Positions 41,404 to 46,338 of a stretch of DNA of 46,338 bases are shown piece by piece. The stretch spans positions 46,432-92,769 of the forward strand of contig NZ_QYTW02000014.1 in the NCBI RefSeq assembly GCF_003605405.2, written 5' to 3'. A model generated the notes under the pieces. The model saw only the letters and a program-made list of their open reading frames with translations. It was not told the DNA's origin and did not search any database. Positions within the stretch are counted from its first letter, which is position 1. Every line of letters begins with the position of its first letter. This DNA comes from Siminovitchia terrae. GTDB taxonomy: Bacteria; Bacillota; Bacilli; Bacillales; Bacillaceae_C. A program made the translations under genes and the position numbers.

Positions 41404-41797
41404 GAATTGCTTCATAAATGAAAATCGAGAATTGTCCACAGTCTCAAGTATCCCGGCTAAAGATTGAATAAAAAGACGACGATGATGAGGGAGTAATAAA
41501 TTATTTTGTGTAATTGGACTTTTAACTAGGCTCTTGCTCATTAGGCAGATAGGGTCGTTCTGCGAATATTACCACAAGCACTTGGTGAGGTTCCGATGGA
41601 TCAGTGGAAGGCCCTAGTGGACGATCAGTAGGATACGCGTTGGAAAGAGGGCGAAGTATCATTATCCCTGCTATTTTCGCACTTATATTCATCGGTTGAA
41701 AAAGGATGCATAACTAATATTGAGGAGACATGCTCTTGATCGGAAGAAGGCAAATTTCATCATGAACCGTGATTTTGACATAGGTTAGAATCATGAA
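41404..41797. other. Gene-poor region between XRE and AIM24 genes
   Basis: About 390 nt without an intact gene. Plus-strand fragments such as ILPQALGEVPMDQWKALVDDQ (ending at a stop near 41632) and ERGRSIIIPAIFALIFIG (stop near 41700) read like decayed coding sequence without a usable start. They could also be chance. Confidence 0.35.
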
Positions 41798-41816
41798 GAG
41801 CCTGCTTGGCAGGCTC
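41798..41816 (-). terminator. Terminator of the AIM24-family gene
   Basis: On the minus strand GAGCCTGC-CAA-GCAGGCTC followed by TTCAT, directly after the stop at 41820. Confidence 0.8.
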
Positions 41817-41819
41817 CTC

Positions 41820-42608
41820 TCATGATCTGTCGCTGAATATATTAAACAGTCCACCGATTCCGCCTTCATCCTTTGAACCACCGGTCGCTGGCATGGCTGC
41901 AAATACTCGGCTGGCCAGCCGGCTGAATGGCAGTGACTGCACCCAAACAGTACCCGGCCCACGTAATGTGGCAAAAAAGAGCCCTTCTCCTCCAAACAAT
42001 GCCGTTTTCACGCCGCGGACAAATTCAATATCGTAATCCACATCACGGGTTATGGCCACTAGACAACCCGTGTCAATTTTCAATGTCTCACCTGGTCCCA
42101 ATGTCTTTTGGTGGATCGTTCCTCCGGCATGAACAAACGCCATTCCGTCACCTTCAAGCTTTTGCATGATGAATCCTTCTCCCCCGAAGAATCCAGTCCC
42201 TATTTTGCGTTGGAACTCGATTCCTACAGATACGCCTTTTGCTGCGCATAAAAATGCATCTTTTTGACAGATGATTTTTCCATCCAGTTCCTTCAAATCC
42301 ATCGGGATAATTTTTCCTGGGTAAGGGGAGGCGAACGAAACGTGCTTTTTTCCGCTACCTTCATTTGTAAACATCGTCATGAACAGGCTTTCTCCTGTCA
42401 ACACCCGTTTGCCTGCGCCGAGCAGCTTGTCCATCAGTCCTCCGCTTTGAGAAGAGCCGTCTCCAAAAACTGTCTCCATATGAATGTGGTCATCCATCAT
42501 CATCAGACTTCCGGCTTCTGCCACAACCGTTTCACCTGGGTCCAGCTCTACTTCTACAAATTGCATGTCATCGCCAATAATTTGATAGTCAATCTCATGA
42601 TTATTCAT
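41820..42608 (-). CDS. AIM24 / TIGR00266-family protein
   Basis: 262 residues of glycine-rich beta structure typical of the TIGR00266/AIM24 family ([32 protein letters not shown] split over the first 40 residues, [15 protein letters not shown] and [15 protein letters not shown] later). The C-terminal tail [14 protein letters not shown] looks like a tether or recognition tail. The bacterial function is poorly known; the yeast relative is mitochondrial. GGTGG lies before the ATG. A deleted paralogue is at 36907-37063. Confidence 0.9.
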   Translation of the reverse strand: MNNHEIDYQIIGDDMQFVEVELDPGETVVAEAGSLMMMDDHIHMETVFGDGSSQSGGLMDKLLGAGKRVLTGESLFMTMFTNEGSGKKHVSFASPYPGKIIPMDLKELDGKIICQKDAFLCAAKGVSVGIEFQRKIGTGFFGGEGFIMQKLEGDGMAFVHAGGTIHQKTLGPGETLKIDTGCLVAITRDVDYDIEFVRGVKTALFGGEGLFFATLRGPGTVWVQSLPFSRLASRVFAAMPATGGSKDEGGIGGLFNIFSDRS

Positions 42609-42760
42609 GTTTCCACCGTCCTTTTAACAGAACTACGGATAGGCAGGGCTATTGGATTCAAGAAAATATTAACAGTATCTAGTCTATTATTTTTCTGTAG
42701 CCTTTATAAAAAGTACGGTACGAATTCGAAATTGATTTTGCCTAAAAAGCTTCATTTAAG

Positions 42761-44002
42761 TTATGGTGCGACTCTTTTCTCATTTTTATCCTTTAAGGTT
42801 AACTGGTAGCTTAATGGCTTCCTGAATGTTCGGAAGTTTATCACGAGATGTGCTAACATACCTGCTACCAACCCCCAAAATGCACCGCCTACTCCCAAAA
42901 GCGTTACATTTGCTGCAGTGGCCAAGAAAGTAATTAATGCCACTTCTCGACCTGCGGGATCTTTCATTGCATCTGCAAGGCTACTTCCAATCGTTCCCAA
43001 CAAAGCTAAACCGGCTAAAGTTGCTATAAATGTTGAGGGTAGTATTAAAAACAATGTGACAAGTGTAACGCCAAAAATACCGACAACTATATATAGCGTA
43101 CCGCAAATGATACCGGCAATATAACGTTTTGATTGATTTTCATGAGCATCCGGTCCTGTACAAATAGCGGAAGATATCGCGGCTATGTTAAAAGCATGTG
43201 AGCCAAAGGGAGCCATAATGAGCGAGCCGATGCCTGTAACAGTCAGTATAGGATTCGCACTCGTTTTAAATCCATCACTTCTTAAGATCAACATACCAGG
43301 GATGTATTGCCCGGTTAATGTAATGATAAATAATGGTAATGCAACACCTAATAATGAAGATATAGAAAACTCTGGCATGGTAAACACCGGAAGTGCAAAG
43401 TCCAGCCCAACCCCTGTAAAATCGACTTTATTGAATAAGACGAGGGACAATGACCCGACAACTAAGATACCTACTATAGCAAATCGAGGGAGAAGCCGTT
43501 TTAAAACTATATACGTAAAAAATAACATAATAACAAAAGCTGGGTCTATTTCAGCTCCTCCGAAGGCTGCTATTCCAAATTGAAGCAATATACCCGCTAA
43601 TAAACCAGCTGAAATCCCAGGAGGAATATATTGAATCAGACGGTCAAACATTCCAGAAACACCCAATATAATAAAACCGATGGCAGATATCATATAGGCA
43701 CCAATGGCTTCACTATAGGGTGTAAACACTAAAGCCGATGCTAAAAAGGCAACCCCTGGAGTTGACCAAGCCGTGATAATAGGTTCTTTGTATTTGTAAC
43801 TTAACCATACCCCAGTTATTCCAATACCTATAGAAAGAGAAAATACCCATGAAGCGGTTAGTTCGGGGCTTAGATTAGCTACTTTGGCGGCTTGGAATAC
43901 AATTGCAAACGTTCCACCATAATTAATAAGTACAGATACTAAGGCAGCTACCGATGGAAAAAATAAATCGTTTAGCCGCAGCGGATTTGATTTAGATTTC
44001 AT
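42761..44002 (-). CDS. BenE-family transporter
   Basis: 413 residues with about 12 hydrophobic helices and the benzoate-membrane-transport (BenE) pattern: ITAWSTPGVAFLA near the N-terminus, PFGSHAFNIAAISSAICTGPDAHENQ in the middle and ALLGTIGSSLADAM later. Such proteins are proposed to import benzoate or related compounds, but the ligand is not known here. The ATG at 44002 follows GAAGGAG; the longer frame to 44044 is rejected. It is divergent from a MocR-type regulator across 558 nt, which may control it. Confidence 0.9.
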   Translation of the reverse strand: MKSKSNPLRLNDLFFPSVAALVSVLINYGGTFAIVFQAAKVANLSPELTASWVFSLSIGIGITGVWLSYKYKEPIITAWSTPGVAFLASALVFTPYSEAIGAYMISAIGFIILGVSGMFDRLIQYIPPGISAGLLAGILLQFGIAAFGGAEIDPAFVIMLFFTYIVLKRLLPRFAIVGILVVGSLSLVLFNKVDFTGVGLDFALPVFTMPEFSISSLLGVALPLFIITLTGQYIPGMLILRSDGFKTSANPILTVTGIGSLIMAPFGSHAFNIAAISSAICTGPDAHENQSKRYIAGIICGTLYIVVGIFGVTLVTLFLILPSTFIATLAGLALLGTIGSSLADAMKDPAGREVALITFLATAANVTLLGVGGAFWGLVAGMLAHLVINFRTFRKPLSYQLTLKDKNEKRVAP

Positions 44003-44560
44003 TCTGATTTCTCCTTCCGAAAGCATTTTGTAAAATCCCACCAAGTATGATAATTCCTGTAATTACGTTCATTATTGGTACACTCTGAAAACGAGTTTCT
44101 TAGGTTGTTGCTCGACTTTTTGTGAAAAAGTGAGCATATAGACTTGGGTCTGAATATAGATGATGCTATTGGGCCAGCAAATGAGAGGTATCTTATAAGA
44201 TAAGTTCATGCCTCGCTTTGTTAACAGTCATTAAGAGCCGGCTTTACATAAGCAACGCCTGATGTTCATGAGCATGTTTTTTCCATATTGGCGGATTCTT
44301 TCATTGTCTATGACGACCAGATTTTTGGGATATCTGATACAAAGTTTTCAACGGCTATTTTTCAATTTTTCCTTCCTGTCGACTCATTCAAGTGTAAAAT
44401 ACTCCCGTTATTTTGAATTTTACATTTCATATGCTTCATGCTTGTTTCTCTCCATTCATAATGTGATTTATGGTGCAACCGTAGTATAACAACGAATGGA
44501 GTGGTATGATATATCCAAAAATAGCAATTTTAATCAGTCCATAAAGGAGTGAATTGCGCA
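44003..44560. other. Long intergenic region between BenE and MocR genes
   Basis: 558 nt with no gene that I can support; the frame at 44262-44489 lacks a ribosome binding site and family features. ACTTTTT-GTG-AAAAAGT near 44115-44131 is a small perfect hairpin. TATCTTATAAGATA at 44189-44202 is a perfect 14-bp palindrome. TGGTA-containing short repeats occur near both gene starts (ATTGGTACAC at about 44074 and GTGGTATGAT at about 44502), as expected for MocR direct-repeat operators. Confidence 0.5.
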
Positions 44561-45991
44561 GTGATAAAGATAGATCGACAAGCTCATAAACCAATTTGGA
44601 AACAGTTGCTTGATCAAGCTGTTCATAATATTACGAGTGGAAAATGGAAAGCTGGTTACCGCCTCCCACCGACACGTGAACTGGCTCAACAATTAGGAGT
44701 CGCTCGCTCAACAGTACAAGCCGTGTATGAAGAGCTATATAGCAGGGGCTATACTGTTACTTCACGTCGTGGAGGCACACGTGTAAGTGACTGGAGCCAA
44801 CCTAACATCTCAAAGGAGGAAAGATCGGCCCAACGCTTGTCTCCACCATCTTTGCCTGTTTTAGAAGATGCGGTAGAGAGATTACATGATTGGTCTTGGG
44901 GAAAAGAGGTTAACGAAGTCGATATCGACTTTTCTCCCCATGAGCCTTATTTAGATTCTTTATTCTTGAAAAAATGGAGGCAATCATTTCTTCATTCATC
45001 GGACAAAGCTGATTTGTCCAGCTGGCTTTACGGAAACCCTTTTGGTTATGAACCATTGCGCTATCAAATCCAAAATTATTTATCAGTTGGAAGGGGGATC
45101 CATGTTGATATAGATCAGATATTACTAACATCTGGTGCTCAGCAAAGCATAGACCTGATCTCACAAGCATTACTGACGGAGGGGGACACAGTAGCTGTCG
45201 AGGATCCGGGGTTTCCTCCGGCTGGACTGACACTGATGTATCGAAACATGAACGTCATCCCTGTTCCAGTCGATGAACAAGGAATAGTGGTGGACCGCAT
45301 TCCTGAACAATCCAAGATTATTTTTGTTACACCTGCCCATCAGTCTGCAACAGGTGTGATCATGTCTGTTAAGCGGAGAGGGGAATTATTTAAGCGAGCT
45401 ATTTCCAACCAATCTTGGATTATAGAAGATGACTATGATGGTGAATTTCGCCATAAAGGTGACCCACTTCCGACATTATTTAGTCAAGAGCCTGAATGTA
45501 CACTCTATCTGATGAGCTTTTCCAAAATGATTGCTCCGGGAATTCGGATTTCAGCCATTATAGGATCTGTTGAGGCAATTGCACAAATAGCTCGTGTACA
45601 AAAGCTCACTTCCCGGCATCTTCCCATCATGGAACAGCTAACCCTTACTCATTTTATTGAGCAGGGTCACTTCATGCGACATATGAGGCGAGTCAAAAAC
45701 GTCTATAGACGGAGGCATGAGGCGATGGTAAAAGCGATTGCTTCAACCCAATTAGATGAATTGTTTTCTATAAAAGGTGTTGAGACAGGTCTGCATATGT
45801 TACTGGAAGCAGATGAGGATTTTAAGGAAGAAGAAATGACAAATAAAGCTTTAGAGAACGGAATACGTGTCTATCCTCTAAGTCCTTATTGTCTGGAAAG
45901 CAAGCGAAAAGGATGGGTATTGGGATACTCCAAAGTGAATGAGGAGACAATTCAGTGTGGTATTAACCAATTGTCTAACATATTTAAATGA
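44561..45991 (+). CDS. MocR/PdxR-type GntR regulator with aminotransferase domain
   Basis: 476 residues. The N-terminal GntR winged helix (IWKQLLDQAVHNITSGKW, LPPTRELAQQLGVARSTVQAVYE) is joined to a fold-type I aminotransferase domain with the PLP-lysine motif SFSKMIAPGIRISA and the IIEDDYDGEFRHKG pocket. It is only distantly similar to the MocR protein at 31395. A GTG at 44549 lies inside the AAAGGAG site, so the GTG at 44561 is chosen, with a long 11-nt spacing. It probably regulates the divergent BenE gene. Confidence 0.9.
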   Translation: MIKIDRQAHKPIWKQLLDQAVHNITSGKWKAGYRLPPTRELAQQLGVARSTVQAVYEELYSRGYTVTSRRGGTRVSDWSQPNISKEERSAQRLSPPSLPVLEDAVERLHDWSWGKEVNEVDIDFSPHEPYLDSLFLKKWRQSFLHSSDKADLSSWLYGNPFGYEPLRYQIQNYLSVGRGIHVDIDQILLTSGAQQSIDLISQALLTEGDTVAVEDPGFPPAGLTLMYRNMNVIPVPVDEQGIVVDRIPEQSKIIFVTPAHQSATGVIMSVKRRGELFKRAISNQSWIIEDDYDGEFRHKGDPLPTLFSQEPECTLYLMSFSKMIAPGIRISAIIGSVEAIAQIARVQKLTSRHLPIMEQLTLTHFIEQGHFMRHMRRVKNVYRRRHEAMVKAIASTQLDELFSIKGVETGLHMLLEADEDFKEEEMTNKALENGIRVYPLSPYCLESKRKGWVLGYSKVNEETIQCGINQLSNIFK

Positions 45992-45995
45992 AATT

Positions 45996-46047
45996 AAACC
46001 TATGAATGGCCCTGGTGTAGAACTTGGGCCATTCATAGGTTTTTTTA
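45996..46047 (+). terminator. Strong terminator of the second MocR gene
   Basis: AAACCTATGAATGGCCC pairs with GGGCCATTCATAGGTTT and runs into seven T residues. Confidence 0.95.
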
Positions 46048-46093
46048 CAAAACGGAAGTTACTGCTAGATTAAAAATATGCTGGTTGCCGCAC

Positions 46094-46121
46094 TTCGTGA
46101 GGGTGAACGTACCCTCACGAA
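46094..46121. other. Perfect 11-bp hairpin
   Basis: TTCGTGAGGGT and ACCCTCACGAA flank GAACGT. No T tract follows. It lies between the MocR terminator and repeat copy 4, with a second hairpin GGGCCT-ACTAGC-AGGCCC at 46145-46162 that abuts the repeat. Confidence 0.7.
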
Positions 46122-46162
46122 TCACATCACTTCTATAAGGAGCCGGGCCTACTAGCAGGCCC

Positions 46163-46338
46163 TTTAACTTCATTCAGCAGAAATCTCCCACTTCTGTATG
46201 TGGTGAGATGAATGCCTATTGGTATTCCATTCAGTGGGGGTTTAAACCCCGGTTGAATATAGACAAAGCCTCCGGCGGATGCCACAGATTTTCAGCGGAA
46301 ATTTATCGAGCGGAGCTCGATAAAATCTGGGCGCAAAT
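46163..46338 (+). repeat. Multi-hairpin repeat element, copy 4 (cut by window end)
   Basis: Same element as copies 1-3, same orientation, starting 171 nt after the MocR stop. Several changes (GTATGTGG, GTTTAAAC, TTGAATATAG) weaken the first two hairpins, but TTTATCGAGC-GGA-GCTCGATAAA is intact. The window ends inside the last part. Confidence 0.9.

Noticed and set aside
41254-41541. 95-residue minus-strand frame overlapping the XRE gene
   Set aside because: Its C-terminal half is the antisense of the XRE coding region and it has no ribosome binding site.
44262-44489. 75-residue frame in the BenE-MocR gap
   Set aside because: Aromatic/Ser-rich translation of AT-rich intergenic DNA, no ribosome binding site, no recognised family.

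Overview
The window is a stretch of a low-to-moderate GC, spore-forming Firmicute chromosome of the family Bacillaceae. The evidence is an alpha/beta-type small acid-soluble spore protein, the rocF-sigW-rsiW-cdaA-cdaR-glmM core block, lutABC, strong AGGAGG ribosome binding sites and frequent TTG/GTG starts. The genus cannot be fixed from sequence alone. No prophage, CRISPR array or complete insertion sequence was seen.

Layout. 1-1.2 kb: tRNA-Ala, then a tandem array of 151/274-bp repeats. 1.25-7.7 kb: arginase, the sigma-W/RsiW envelope-stress pair behind a textbook sigma-W promoter, and the c-di-AMP/peptidoglycan-precursor operon cdaA-cdaR-glmM. 7.7-9.6 kb: a PadR-HAAS(DUF1700)-DUF4097 operon with a duplicated operator-like element. 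9.6-11 kb: a SASP gene and an MFS exporter on the minus strand. 11.3-16.1 kb: a complete branched-chain amino acid ABC importer, livJHMGF. 16.8-19.8 kb: lutABC for L-lactate oxidation, ending in a terminator whose descending arm has been tandemly amplified. 19.9-21.7 kb: a NERD/zinc-ribbon protein, an alkyltransferase-like protein and a divergent cupin sharing one perfect palindrome. 21.9-24.5 kb: an SsuABC/TauABC-type importer. 24.5-26.9 kb: small and membrane proteins of unknown role, punctuated by five copies of a TetR-operator-like palindrome, then a fatty-acid-hydroxylase-family enzyme. 27.3-30 kb: a YtrA-type GntR regulator with its ABC exporter. 30.6-33.4 kb: a MerR/TipAS (Mta-like) regulator with a classic 19-bp-spacer promoter, and a MocR/PdxR-type regulator divergent from a GNAT acetyltransferase. 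34.0-34.3 kb: an unannotated type I toxin-antitoxin locus, with a 26-aa holin-like toxin, a convergent antisense RNA and a LexA-box-like site. 34.5-36.9 kb: an ABC-2 exporter with its own TetR. 36.9-37.1 kb: an internally deleted copy of the AIM24-family gene that is intact at 42 kb. 37.2-39.7 kb: an osmoprotectant/ergothioneine-type importer with a permease fused to its binding protein. 39.9-46.0 kb: a methyltransferase, an XRE regulator, the AIM24 protein, a BenE-type transporter and a second MocR regulator.

The most notable non-coding signals are as follows. (1) A ~185-200-bp multi-hairpin element occurs four times, always on the plus strand and always just downstream of a plus-strand gene. 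(2) The type I toxin-antitoxin locus. (3) Back-to-back extended -10 promoters are built into one perfect inverted repeat. (4) The lutC terminator arm is amplified five-fold. (5) A set of palindromes several of which encode an Asn-Gln-x-Phe-Asp C-terminus.

All identifications come from reading motifs and from remembered family sequences; no searches were run. Start codons were re-chosen from ribosome binding sites where the longest reading frame looked too long.
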